NCBI RefSeq assembly: GCF_001766675.1
Contig: NZ_MJLT01000068.1
Coordinates: 1 to 64,000, forward strand
DNA: 64,000 bases
Source of the DNA: Arthrobacter sp. SW1
GTDB taxonomy: Bacteria > Actinomycetota > Actinomycetes > Actinomycetales > Micrococcaceae
Direction: 5' to 3'
The notes beneath the pieces were generated by a model that saw nothing but the letters and a program-made list of their open reading frames with translations, was not told the origin of the DNA and searched no databases. Positions 35,551-42,686 of this stretch are shown here, piece after piece (positions within the stretch are counted from its first letter, which is position 1; every line of letters begins with the position of its first letter). The translations under genes were made by a program, and so were the position numbers.

Positions 35551-35570
35551 AAACCGCCTCCGGAAGGTTC

Positions 35571-36365
35571 GTGATGACCCGTACAGATCGGCTGACTGCC
35601 ATTCTCGATCTCCTCGCCGAGTCGGGGCACGTCGAGGTCGAGGACATCGTGACCCGACTGGGGGTTTCGCCTGCCACCGCCCGGCGCGACCTCGACAGCC
35701 TGGCCAAGCAGCGCCTCCTCAGCCGCACCCGCGGCGGTGCCACGAAGGGGGCCGTCGCCTATGACCTGCCCGGCCGCTACAACCGGGACGACCATGCCGA
35801 GGCCAAGCAGCGGATCGCGATGGCGGCGTCCGAACTGATCGAACCCGGTGCCGTCGTCGGCCTCAGCGGCGGCACCACCAGCACCGCCCTGGCCCAGGTG
35901 CTCTCGACCCGCGAGGACCTGAACGCCCCCTCCAACAGGCCCATGCTCACGGTGGTCACCAACGCCATCAACATCGCCGCGCAGCTGGCTGTCCGGCCCA
36001 ACATCAAGATCATGGTCACCGGCGGCATCCTGAACCCGCGCTCCTACGAACTGGTGGGCCCGTACACGGACGTCATCATGCAGAAGGTGGCGCTGGACAT
36101 CGCCTTCATCGGCGTCAACGGGGTGGACCCGAAGATCGGGCCGACCATCACCGACGAAGGCGAGGCCATGGTGAACTCGGCCATGGCGCGGCGGGCCGCC
36201 GCTTCCTACGTGCTGGCGGACTCCAGCAAGATCGGCAAGCGCTCCTTTGCCACCATGGCAGGCTACGACTTCCGGCGGCTCATCACGGACAGCGGGATCA
36301 AGCCCGCGGACAAGGCCGCTTTCGAGGCCGCCGGCACCGAAGTGACGGTCGCTGAACTCGACTGA
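35571..36365 (+). CDS. DeoR-family transcriptional repressor (AgaR/LacR-like)
   Basis: A 264-residue DeoR-family regulator. The N-terminal winged HTH (RLTAILDLLAESGHVEVEDIVTRLGVSPATARRDLDSLAKQ) ends in the TRGGA wing. The C-terminal sugar-phosphate sensor domain has GLSGGTTS and DIAFIGVNG motifs and a late lysine in ADSSKIGKRSF. Such repressors respond to phosphorylated sugar intermediates. Its place at the end of the galactosamine-type operon makes it the probable local repressor, with candidate sites at 31691-31704 and 31804-31823. Starts at GTG 35571 or ATG 35574 after GGAAGG. Confidence 0.88.
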   Translation: MMTRTDRLTAILDLLAESGHVEVEDIVTRLGVSPATARRDLDSLAKQRLLSRTRGGATKGAVAYDLPGRYNRDDHAEAKQRIAMAASELIEPGAVVGLSGGTTSTALAQVLSTREDLNAPSNRPMLTVVTNAINIAAQLAVRPNIKIMVTGGILNPRSYELVGPYTDVIMQKVALDIAFIGVNGVDPKIGPTITDEGEAMVNSAMARRAAASYVLADSSKIGKRSFATMAGYDFRRLITDSGIKPADKAAFEAAGTEVTVAELD

Positions 36366-36375
36366 TTCCGGGGCG

Positions 36376-36405
36376 GCGTCTGGAAGTTCAGCGTCTAGAA
36401 GTTCA
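36376..36405. repeat. 15-bp tandem duplication at the histidine-phosphatase stop codon
   Basis: GCGTCTGGAAGTTCA (36376-36390) is followed by GCGTCTAGAAGTTCA (36391-36405), 14 of 15 identical. The second unit carries the phosphatase stop codon and last codons, so the gene end has been duplicated in place, much as after the GH4 gene. Confidence 0.8.
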
Positions 36406-37075
36406 GCTGCGGGGCGTCCAGCACCGTTTCGTCCACGCGCCGCTCAACCCACTGGCTGAAGGGCACGTCCAGCTCGTATTTGCCCTCGTCATTGCGCACC
36501 AGCGTCCGGAGCTCTGCGTTGCCCGGGTTGTTCAAGGACTCGAAGTACTCCACCGACCAGTGGAACCAGCGCATGCAGAACAGGCGCATCGTGAGGCCGT
36601 GGGTCACCAGCAGGGTGTTCGGGGCGTAATCCGGTTTCTCCCAGTGCCGGTACAGGGTTTCCATGAACGACGAAACCCGGTCGTACACATCGGAGCCGGA
36701 TTCGCCTTCCCTGAAGCGGTAGAAGAAGTGGCCGTAGAGGTTCCGCAGTTCCTTCTGGTCCTCGATTTCGCCGGCGATCTGGAAGTTCGCCCAGTCCTGT
36801 TCGCGCAGCCGGGGTTCCTCGATCACCCTCTCCGTCAGGCCGTCCAACTGAAGGGCCTCAAGGGTCTGGTACGCCCGCAGGTACGGCGAGACGTACACGC
36901 ACAGCTGCTCGCCGTCGAGCTTCCTGCGCAGTTCCTCACCGGTTTTCCGCGCCTGCTCAAGGCCCAGCTCCGTCAGCGGAATCCGGTAATCCGGCACGCG
37001 GTTGTAGATCGACGTGTCCACGTTCGCGGCCGATTGGCCGTGCCGGACCATGAAGATACGTGCTGGCGCGCTCAT
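36395..37075 (-). CDS. Histidine phosphatase (phosphoglycerate-mutase-like)
   Basis: A 226-residue histidine-phosphatase-superfamily protein. The catalytic motif FMVRHGQSAANVD gives the phospho-accepting histidine near residue 11. The second catalytic histidine is in LLVTHGLTMRLF. PLTELGLEQARKTGEEL is also typical. Substrate is unknown; members range from sugar-phosphate phosphatases to signalling phosphatases. I placed the start at 37075 (MSAPARIFMVRHG), where TATGCT lies seven nt upstream, consistent with a leaderless mRNA. A longer form from 37141 would cross the divergent gene's promoter. The gene has a duplicated tail. Confidence 0.85.
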   Translation of the reverse strand: MSAPARIFMVRHGQSAANVDTSIYNRVPDYRIPLTELGLEQARKTGEELRRKLDGEQLCVYVSPYLRAYQTLEALQLDGLTERVIEEPRLREQDWANFQIAGEIEDQKELRNLYGHFFYRFREGESGSDVYDRVSSFMETLYRHWEKPDYAPNTLLVTHGLTMRLFCMRWFHWSVEYFESLNNPGNAELRTLVRNDEGKYELDVPFSQWVERRVDETVLDAPQLNF

Positions 37076-37124
37076 CCCACCAAGCATAGGCAAACACCCA
37101 GGGAAATGAAGGCAAGATAGGACC

Positions 37125-37904
37125 ATGCTTGTTGCCTCCACGCGCCGGCTCCGCGCCGAAGTGCTTATTGTGCTGGGCCTGTCCCTCGGCCAGTCCGCGG
37201 TCTATTCCGTGGTGCAGCTGCTGGACAAGATGAGCCGGGCGCCGTTGGCCCAAGGCACCTCCACCCTGAACGCCTCCCGCAACAACCGGGAGTATTTCGA
37301 CCTCACGTACCAGTTGCTGGACATCGCCTTCGCCCTGGTTCCTGTGGTGCTGGTGTTCTACTTCCTCTCCCTGCACCGTGACTCTTCATACCGCGGCCCG
37401 TCCGAGCACGAGTCGGGGTTCCAGCGCCTTGGCTTCACGCTGTCCCGCCCGGTCCGCGACCTGTTGCAGGGACTCGGCCTGGCGGCCCTCATCGGAATTC
37501 CCTCGCTGGGCCTTTACGCCGCGGGCCGCGCGCTCGGAATCACGACGGCGATCATCCCCAGCGCGCTCGACGCCTACTGGTGGACGGTGCCGGTGCTGAT
37601 CCTTTCGGCGGTGCGACACGCCGTCGTCGAGGAAGTGATCGTGGTGGGCTACCTGCTGGACCGCTTCGGCAAGTTCGGTTGGAGCATGCCACTGGCCATC
37701 GGCCTGAGCGCCCTGCTGCGCGGCAGCTACCACCTCTACCAGGGCTTCGGCCCGTTCATCGGCAACGTGGTGATGGGCCTCGTGTTCGGCTGGGTCTACA
37801 GCCGCACCAAGCGGGTGACGCCGCTGGTGGTGGCGCACGCCTTGCTGGACATCGTGGCGTTCGTCGGCTTCAGCCTGTTCGGGAAGGCCGTGGGCCTGGG
37901 CTGA
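37125..37904 (+). CDS. CPBP-family intramembrane metalloprotease-like protein
   Basis: A 259-residue membrane protein with about seven helices and a CPBP (CAAX protease and bacteriocin-processing) core. Motif 1 is HAVVEEVIVVGYLLDR with the paired glutamates, motif 2 is GSYHLYQG with the histidine, and motif 3 is VAHALLDIVAF. The family cleaves within the membrane, but targets in actinobacteria are mostly unknown. CAAGAT lies six nt before the ATG, so the mRNA may be leaderless. It is divergent from the histidine phosphatase gene. Confidence 0.82.
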   Translation: MLVASTRRLRAEVLIVLGLSLGQSAVYSVVQLLDKMSRAPLAQGTSTLNASRNNREYFDLTYQLLDIAFALVPVVLVFYFLSLHRDSSYRGPSEHESGFQRLGFTLSRPVRDLLQGLGLAALIGIPSLGLYAAGRALGITTAIIPSALDAYWWTVPVLILSAVRHAVVEEVIVVGYLLDRFGKFGWSMPLAIGLSALLRGSYHLYQGFGPFIGNVVMGLVFGWVYSRTKRVTPLVVAHALLDIVAFVGFSLFGKAVGLG

Positions 37905-37933
37905 ACGGGGCGCTGCCTCCCGGCCTGGTTCAC

Positions 37934-38221
37934 TCAGGGGCGGAAGCCGGTGTGGCTCCGGGAAAAGCGGATGGCCCGGACCAGTCCGATGGAGAAGCGC
38001 ACAAAGAACGCAAGAACAATTGCCAGCGCGAGCCACACCACCCAGTTCATGGGAACCTGGCGCTCGCAGGCCCCGCTGCCAGGACCTTCGCCCGCAGAAC
38101 AGCCCACCGGGGAGAACAGGGGAAACGCCAGGACGCCGGCGCCGACCAGGAGGGTGCCGGCAAGAAAGAGAAGCCACAGCCATGGCCTGTTCCACGGCCA
38201 CTCCGTTTGCTTGTTTTTCAT
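37934..38221 (-). CDS. Small membrane protein of unknown function
   Basis: A 95-residue protein that I do not recognise. It has a basic, Trp-rich start (WPWNRPWLW), a first membrane helix (about 16-38), an exported-looking Cys-containing loop (two cysteines that could form a disulfide), and a second helix (about 60-80) with a basic tail. The ATG at 38221 follows GGGGGTG; a GTG at 38233 is possible. It is convergent with the CPBP gene. Confidence 0.55.
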   Translation of the reverse strand: MKNKQTEWPWNRPWLWLLFLAGTLLVGAGVLAFPLFSPVGCSAGEGPGSGACERQVPMNWVVWLALAIVLAFFVRFSIGLVRAIRFSRSHTGFRP

Positions 38222-38307
38222 GCGCACCCCCACGGCAAATGAAACCTCTTGTCCTGCAAGGGTACGGCCTGCCCGGCCCGCGGGGTCCAGGACTCCGGCT
38301 TAAATGG

Positions 38308-38387
38308 TTCGGCCGCCGTCGCCGGGTGACGCCATTGGCACCCGGTGATGGCGGCCGAAGCTATGGGGTGCCGCCGAAGCGGCACCC
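38308..38387 (-). terminator. Nested hairpins downstream of the VOC gene
   Basis: TTCGGCCGCC (38308-38317) pairs with GGCGGCCGAA (38350-38359), enclosing a second stem, CCGGGTG/CACCCGG (38322-38328 and 38339-38345). A further 9-bp hairpin, GGGTGCCGC/GCGGCACCC, is at 38366-38387 with loop CGAA. The last lies 7 bp past the VOC stop and probably ends that transcript. Confidence 0.65.
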
Positions 38388-38393
38388 GAGGGG

Positions 38394-39041
38394 TCAGATG
38401 GTGACGGCCCCGTTTGCTGTTTCAAAGGTGACGGACATGATGCCCGGGACACCGTGCGGAGCGACCCACTGGACGGCGACGTCCTCGAGGGGCTTTTCCA
38501 CCGGTTCGCCCAGCCATTCGGTCACGCGGGCCGCGGAGCCTGCGATGGTGAGGCTGGACATCTTGACGTCGCTCGCGTAAACGAGGGACGGGTGCAAGGA
38601 CGGATCCCCTTCCCAGCGGAGCAGGTATGGGACCTGCGGGTCCGCGATCAGGCCAAGGATGCCGATCTGCTGCCAGACAAGTTCCCGTCCGTCAGGGAAT
38701 TTGCGGTTTCCGGGAACCGCGGAGCGGCCCAGTCGTTCTTCGAAGGGGGACAGGTCGTCGACGGCGACGCACCATCCCATCCATCCACCGCCGGTGGCGG
38801 AGCGAGCCCGGACAGCTTGTCCGAACGGTGCTTTGTCCGACGCCGGGTGGTCCAGGACCTCCACAACTTCAAGGTATTTGTGGTCTGCGAGGGGAATGAT
38901 CATGTTCCGCGTACCGAAGCGCGGGTGCACTCCGCCGCGGACCGCTTCCACTCCCAAAGCTGCGGAAATCCGCTCTGTCGTGGCCATCAGGCCATCTTGT
39001 TCACAAGCGTAAGAGACGTGATCCATGCGCATGTCTTTCAT
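38394..39041 (-). CDS. VOC/glyoxalase-like domain protein
   Basis: A 215-residue protein with a glyoxalase-3-like VOC fold (MDHVSYACEQDGLMATTERISAALG at the start, then FGTRNMIIPLADHKYLEVVEVLDHP). Such proteins include dioxygenases, resistance proteins and isomerases; this one has no assigned function. I chose the ATG at 39041 because CAAAGT lies exactly six nt upstream, suggesting a leaderless mRNA; ATGs at 39032 and 39026 are alternatives. An iron box at 39069-39084 falls in the -35 region, so it is probably repressed when iron is plentiful. Confidence 0.75.
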   Translation of the reverse strand: MKDMRMDHVSYACEQDGLMATTERISAALGVEAVRGGVHPRFGTRNMIIPLADHKYLEVVEVLDHPASDKAPFGQAVRARSATGGGWMGWCVAVDDLSPFEERLGRSAVPGNRKFPDGRELVWQQIGILGLIADPQVPYLLRWEGDPSLHPSLVYASDVKMSSLTIAGSAARVTEWLGEPVEKPLEDVAVQWVAPHGVPGIMSVTFETANGAVTI

Positions 39042-39068
39042 CTTGGCACTTTGTGATGGAGCTCTCAG

Positions 39069-39084
39069 CTTAGGCAAGCCTAAG
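39069..39084. promoter_or_regulatory. DtxR/IdeR-type iron box
   Basis: CTTAGGCAAGCCTAAG is a perfect palindrome (7-bp arms, 2-bp spacer). TTAGGNNAGCCTAA matches the core of actinobacterial DtxR/IdeR sites. It lies 28 bp upstream of the VOC gene start on the minus strand and 156 bp upstream of metY on the plus strand, so the VOC gene is the more likely target. Confidence 0.7.
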
Positions 39085-39239
39085 TAAGATAGGACGTTCA
39101 AGGACCGTGTCCCGGAAGGTCATGCAGCGACGCGCCGGGACCGAAAAATACGCGCTTCTTCACAATGCTTCTGCGCCGTGCGTGAGCCTTCCTAGACTGG
39201 CCGGACGCCGGAAGAACCAACGCAGAGAAGGAGCAGGAC

Positions 39240-40556
39240 ATGTCCCAGGGATGGTCATTCGAAACGCGCCAGATCCACGCAGGGCAGGAGCCGGACGCAG
39301 CCGCCGGCGCCCGTGCACTGCCGATCTACCAGACCACATCGTTCGTTTTCCCGAGTGCCGAGAGTGCCGCGAACCGCTTCGCCCTCGCTGAGCTGGCACC
39401 GATCTACACACGTATCGGCAATCCCACGCAGGATGCCGTGGAGCAGCGCATCGCCAACCTCGAGGGCGGCCTCGCCGCGCTGCTGCTGAGTTCCGGGCAG
39501 GCCGCGGAGACCTTCGCCATCCTCAATGTCGCCGAGGCGGGCGACCACGTGGTGGCAAGCCCCAGCCTGTACGGCGGGACCTACAACCTGCTGGCCCACA
39601 CGCTGAAGAAGTTCGGAATCTCCGTGACCTTCGTTGCCGACCCGGACGACCTGGGGCAGTGGCGGGACGCCGTGCAGGAGAACACCAAGCTGTTCTTCGC
39701 CGAAGTGGTGTCGAATCCGCGCCAGGACGTCCTGGACATCGAAGGCGTGGCCGCGGTCGCCCATGAAGCCGGTGTGCCCCTGATCGTGGACAACACCCTC
39801 GCCACCCCGTACCTGATCCGGCCCATCGAATGGGGCGCGGACATCGTGGTCCACTCGGCCACCAAGTACCTCGGCGGGCACGGCACGGCGATCGCCGGCG
39901 TGATCGTGGACTCCGGCAACTTCGACTTCGGAGCCCACCCGGAGCGGTTCCCGAACTTCAACACCCCGGACCCCAGCTACAACGGCCTCGTGTACGCACG
40001 GGACCTCGGCAAGGACGGAGCGCTCGGCGCCAACCTCTCCTACATCCTGAAGGCCCGCGTGCAACTGCTCCGGGACCTCGGTTCGGCAGTCTCGCCGTTC
40101 AACGCCTTCCTGATCGCCCAGGGGCTCGAGACGCTGAGCCTCCGGGTGGAGCGGCATGTGGAGAACGCCACCAAGGTGGCGCATTGGCTGGAAGGCCGGG
40201 ACGACGTCGAATCCGTCGCCTATGCGGGGCTGCCGTCCAGCCCTTGGTTCGAACGCGGCCGCAAGTACGGTCCACGCGGAACGGGCGCCGTGGTGGCCTT
40301 CACCATCAAGGGCGGACTGGAGGCCGGCAAGCGCTTCGTGGACGCCCTCGAGCTGCACTCGCACGTGGCCAACATCGGCGACGTTCGCTCGCTGGTGATC
40401 CACCCGGCCTCAACCACCCACAGCCAGCTCACCGCCGAACAGCAGGCCGTGGCGGGAGTGGCTCCGGGACTGGTCCGCCTTGCCGTGGGAACCGAGCACA
40501 TCGATGACATCCTGGCCGACCTGGAAGCCGGATTCCGGGCAGCCAAGGGCGCCTGA
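39240..40556 (+). CDS. metY: O-acetylhomoserine sulfhydrylase
   Basis: A 438-residue Cys/Met-metabolism PLP enzyme of the MetY type, which joins sulfide (or methanethiol) to O-acetylhomoserine to make homocysteine. Visible are GWSFETRQIHAGQEPD at the start, YTRIGNPTQDAVEQRIANLEGG, and the PLP-lysine motif VHSATKYLGGHGTAI. Its length (about 430) fits MetY better than cystathionine synthases (about 380). AAGGAG precedes the ATG; a -10-like TAGACT is at 39192-39197. metX, which makes its substrate, follows after a terminator and a riboswitch. Confidence 0.93.
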   Translation: MSQGWSFETRQIHAGQEPDAAAGARALPIYQTTSFVFPSAESAANRFALAELAPIYTRIGNPTQDAVEQRIANLEGGLAALLLSSGQAAETFAILNVAEAGDHVVASPSLYGGTYNLLAHTLKKFGISVTFVADPDDLGQWRDAVQENTKLFFAEVVSNPRQDVLDIEGVAAVAHEAGVPLIVDNTLATPYLIRPIEWGADIVVHSATKYLGGHGTAIAGVIVDSGNFDFGAHPERFPNFNTPDPSYNGLVYARDLGKDGALGANLSYILKARVQLLRDLGSAVSPFNAFLIAQGLETLSLRVERHVENATKVAHWLEGRDDVESVAYAGLPSSPWFERGRKYGPRGTGAVVAFTIKGGLEAGKRFVDALELHSHVANIGDVRSLVIHPASTTHSQLTAEQQAVAGVAPGLVRLAVGTEHIDDILADLEAGFRAAKGA

Positions 40557-40568
40557 CCCCGTCCCGCA

Positions 40569-40615
40569 ACGGTCCGGGCCCGGGCAGGCAGCCCGCCGGC
40601 GCGGGCCCGGACCGT
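40569..40615 (+). terminator. Terminator hairpin between metY and metX
   Basis: Perfect 14-bp GC-rich arms (40569-40582 and 40602-40615), 12 bp after the metY stop. It separates metY from the riboswitch-controlled metX transcript. Confidence 0.75.
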
Positions 40616-40671
40616 CACAAAGCTGTCACATTGTTCGCCTTCCCGGAGCCGCGTTTCCTACACTCGAAGCC

Positions 40672-40780
40672 ATAGGTCACGAGTGCCAGCGCTAAACCCC
40701 GGTTTGCTGGCCGGCAACCCTCCTTCCGTGGCGGGGTGCCCCGGGTGAAGACCTGGCCCGCCGAACAGCTGTCGGCGGGC
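40672..40780 (+). ncRNA. SAM-IV-type S-adenosylmethionine riboswitch
   Basis: The leader contains the conserved SAM-I/SAM-IV core: AGGTCACGAGTGCCAGCG, then CTGGCCGGCAACCC, GGCGGGGTGCCCCGGGTGAAGACCT. P1 forms between AGGTC (40674-40678) and GACCT (40750-40754). A 9-bp hairpin (40756-40764 and 40772-40780) directly 3' of P1 matches the extra stem that separates SAM-IV from SAM-I. It lies 25 bp before metX and probably blocks its expression when SAM is abundant. A -10-like TACACT is at 40659-40664. Confidence 0.88.
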
Positions 40781-40804
40781 AAGCACGAGGTTCAGGGGTT
40801 CTCC

Positions 40805-41926
40805 ATGACAATTGCCGCACCGTCGGTTACCAGCAAGCGCAGCGAAGATGGCACGGTCAAGTACCTTTCCGTCGGTGCCCTCGAGCTGGAGGCGGGAGGT
40901 TTCCTGCCGGAGGTTGTCCTCGCGTATGAAAGCTGGGGAACCCTGAACGCGGACGCCTCCAACGCGGTCCTCATCGAACACGCCCTGACCGGCAGCACCC
41001 ACGTGGCCCGCGGCGACAGCGACGAAGAAGGCTGGTGGGAACAGCTCGTCGGGCCCGGACTCACCATCGATACCGAGCGCTGGTTCGTTGTCTCCGTCAA
41101 CATCGTCGGAGGCTGCTACGGCAGCACCGGGCCGTCGTCGAACGCCCCGGACGGCAAACCCTGGGGCTCGCGCTTTCCGCTGGTGACGCTGCGCGACTCC
41201 ACCGCCGCCGAGGCCAGGCTGGCCGACGCCCTCGGTATCAACCGCTGGCACGCGGTGATCGGCGGTTCCATGGGCGGGGCCCGCGCCCTCGAATGGGCCG
41301 TCAGCCACCCGTCCCGGGTGAAGAACTGCGCGGTGATCTCGGTGGGCGCCTACAGCACGGCCGAGCAGATCGCCTACGCGCAGGCGCAAACACTCGCGAT
41401 CCGCCAGGATCCCGCTTTCAAGGGCGGCGACTACTATGGCGGCCCCGCGCCTGAGGCCGGCCTCGCCCTGGCCCGCCGGATCGCCCACATTACCTACCGC
41501 TCCGCCCAGGAACTGGACTTCCGCTTCGGCCGCAATGCCCAGGGCAGTGAAGCGCCGCTCCAGGCGCCTGCGCTGGGGGAGCGCGGCCGCTACCAGGTGG
41601 AAAGCTACCTCGACCACCAGGGCCGCAAACTGGTGCAGCGCTTCGACGCCAACAGCTACATCGCCATTACGGAAGCCCTCATGAGCCATGATGTGGCGCG
41701 GGGCCGCGGCAGCCTCAAGGAAGCGCTCTCGCTCACGGAAGCCACGTTCTTCGTTGCTGCCGTGGACTCCGACCGGCTCTACTTCCCGGAACAGTCGCGT
41801 GAGCTCGCCGAGGCACTGCCCGGAAACGTGGAGGTCCACACCATCGAGGCCCCGATCGGGCACGACGGTTTCCTCACCGAGATCGGCCAGCTTGGCCCGC
41901 GGCTTGGGGCGGCGTTTTTCGCCTAG
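40805..41926 (+). CDS. metX: Homoserine O-acetyltransferase
   Basis: A 373-residue alpha/beta-hydrolase-fold enzyme making O-acetylhomoserine from homoserine and acetyl-CoA. The nucleophile elbow is VIGGSMGGARALEWA; the upstream NIVGGCYGSTGPSS stretch and the late IGHDGFL histidine are family features. I chose the ATG at 40805 after AGGGGT; an in-frame start at 40736 would lie within the riboswitch. It feeds metY. Expression should fall at high SAM. Confidence 0.94.
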   Translation: MTIAAPSVTSKRSEDGTVKYLSVGALELEAGGFLPEVVLAYESWGTLNADASNAVLIEHALTGSTHVARGDSDEEGWWEQLVGPGLTIDTERWFVVSVNIVGGCYGSTGPSSNAPDGKPWGSRFPLVTLRDSTAAEARLADALGINRWHAVIGGSMGGARALEWAVSHPSRVKNCAVISVGAYSTAEQIAYAQAQTLAIRQDPAFKGGDYYGGPAPEAGLALARRIAHITYRSAQELDFRFGRNAQGSEAPLQAPALGERGRYQVESYLDHQGRKLVQRFDANSYIAITEALMSHDVARGRGSLKEALSLTEATFFVAAVDSDRLYFPEQSRELAEALPGNVEVHTIEAPIGHDGFLTEIGQLGPRLGAAFFA

Positions 41927-41950
41927 GCATCCCGAAGGCTTAGGCCGTCC

Positions 41951-42253
41951 TCAAATGCCGGCGTCGACCTCGAGGTGGACGCTCACGGTGTCTCCGCTGT
42001 GGATTCCCGTGGCTGTGCGCACGGCTTTCTTGACGGGGAGCAAGTAGGAGCCGCTTTTGCTGTCCGGGAACACCGAGGTGCTCCAGCTGGTGCTGGCCAC
42101 TGTTGCGGTGACCTTGATGGAACCGAAGCCCTTCCGCAGCTGCGCTGTTTCTTCGCGGAGATCGGCGGCGAGTTCCACCGGCAGGGTGATGAAATGCCAG
42201 CCGGCTTCCTCGGGGATGCGCCACAGCACAGCGTCGAAAGCGAAGGCCGCCAC
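41951..42253 (-). CDS. DUF1905-domain protein
   Basis: A 100-residue protein matching the DUF1905 pattern: short beta-strands beginning FAFDAVLWRIPEEAGWHFITLP, then GFGSIKVTATVASTSWSTSVFPD and YLLPVKKAVRTATGI. The function is unknown. The GTG start lies 1 bp after the stop of the upstream gene, so the two are probably co-transcribed. Confidence 0.75.
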   Translation of the reverse strand: MAAFAFDAVLWRIPEEAGWHFITLPVELAADLREETAQLRKGFGSIKVTATVASTSWSTSVFPDSKSGSYLLPVKKAVRTATGIHSGDTVSVHLEVDAGI

Positions 42254-42254
42254 G

Positions 42255-42659
42255 TCAGCCGTTCATGATTTCCTGGCGGAGCTTCATGTACTCCTCCATG
42301 GCGATCTTTCCGTCGCTGAACTGGCGGTCGAGTTCGGCGAGCTTCCGGGCGCGGAATCCCTGCGGTTCCGAGGGGGCCGGGACCGGAATGGACGACGACG
42401 GCGGAGTCGCGGGCGCGTGGTACGGCGCCGGCGGCTCGGGCTGGCTTGGCTGGCCCGGATACGGCGACGGCGGGTATTGGCCAGGCGGATACTGGCCGGA
42501 CACGTAGTCGGGCAGCCGGCCTGGGTAGCCGCCCTGCTGGAAGCGCCCGTCCGGATAGCCGCTGTTGTTGATCCGGCGCTGCTGGGAACGCCTGTACATG
42601 CGTATCCCGAGCGGGATCAGCCACGAGCAGACGATGATCCAAAAGAACAGACTGTTCAC
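42255..42659 (-). CDS. SHOCT-domain membrane protein with Pro-rich linker
   Basis: A 134-residue protein. One N-terminal membrane helix (SLFFWIIVCSWLIPLGI) is followed by a basic patch, a Pro/Gly/Tyr-rich low-complexity linker (about 45-100), and a C-terminal SHOCT-type helix pair (RKLAELDRQFSDGKIAMEEYMKLRQEI). Such domains mediate oligomerisation; the exact role is unknown. The GTG start has AGGAGG upstream. Confidence 0.7.
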   Translation of the reverse strand: MNSLFFWIIVCSWLIPLGIRMYRRSQQRRINNSGYPDGRFQQGGYPGRLPDYVSGQYPPGQYPPSPYPGQPSQPEPPAPYHAPATPPSSSIPVPAPSEPQGFRARKLAELDRQFSDGKIAMEEYMKLRQEIMNG

Positions 42660-42686
42660 GGGGGCCTCCTAGCGCTTGGGCCAAGC

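Noticed and set aside
39100..39239. Possible SAM riboswitch upstream of metY
   Set aside because: I looked for the conserved core seen before metX and found neither the GGTCACGAG-type start nor the CCGGCAACC junction. Only a -10-like TAGACT and a ribosome binding site are present.
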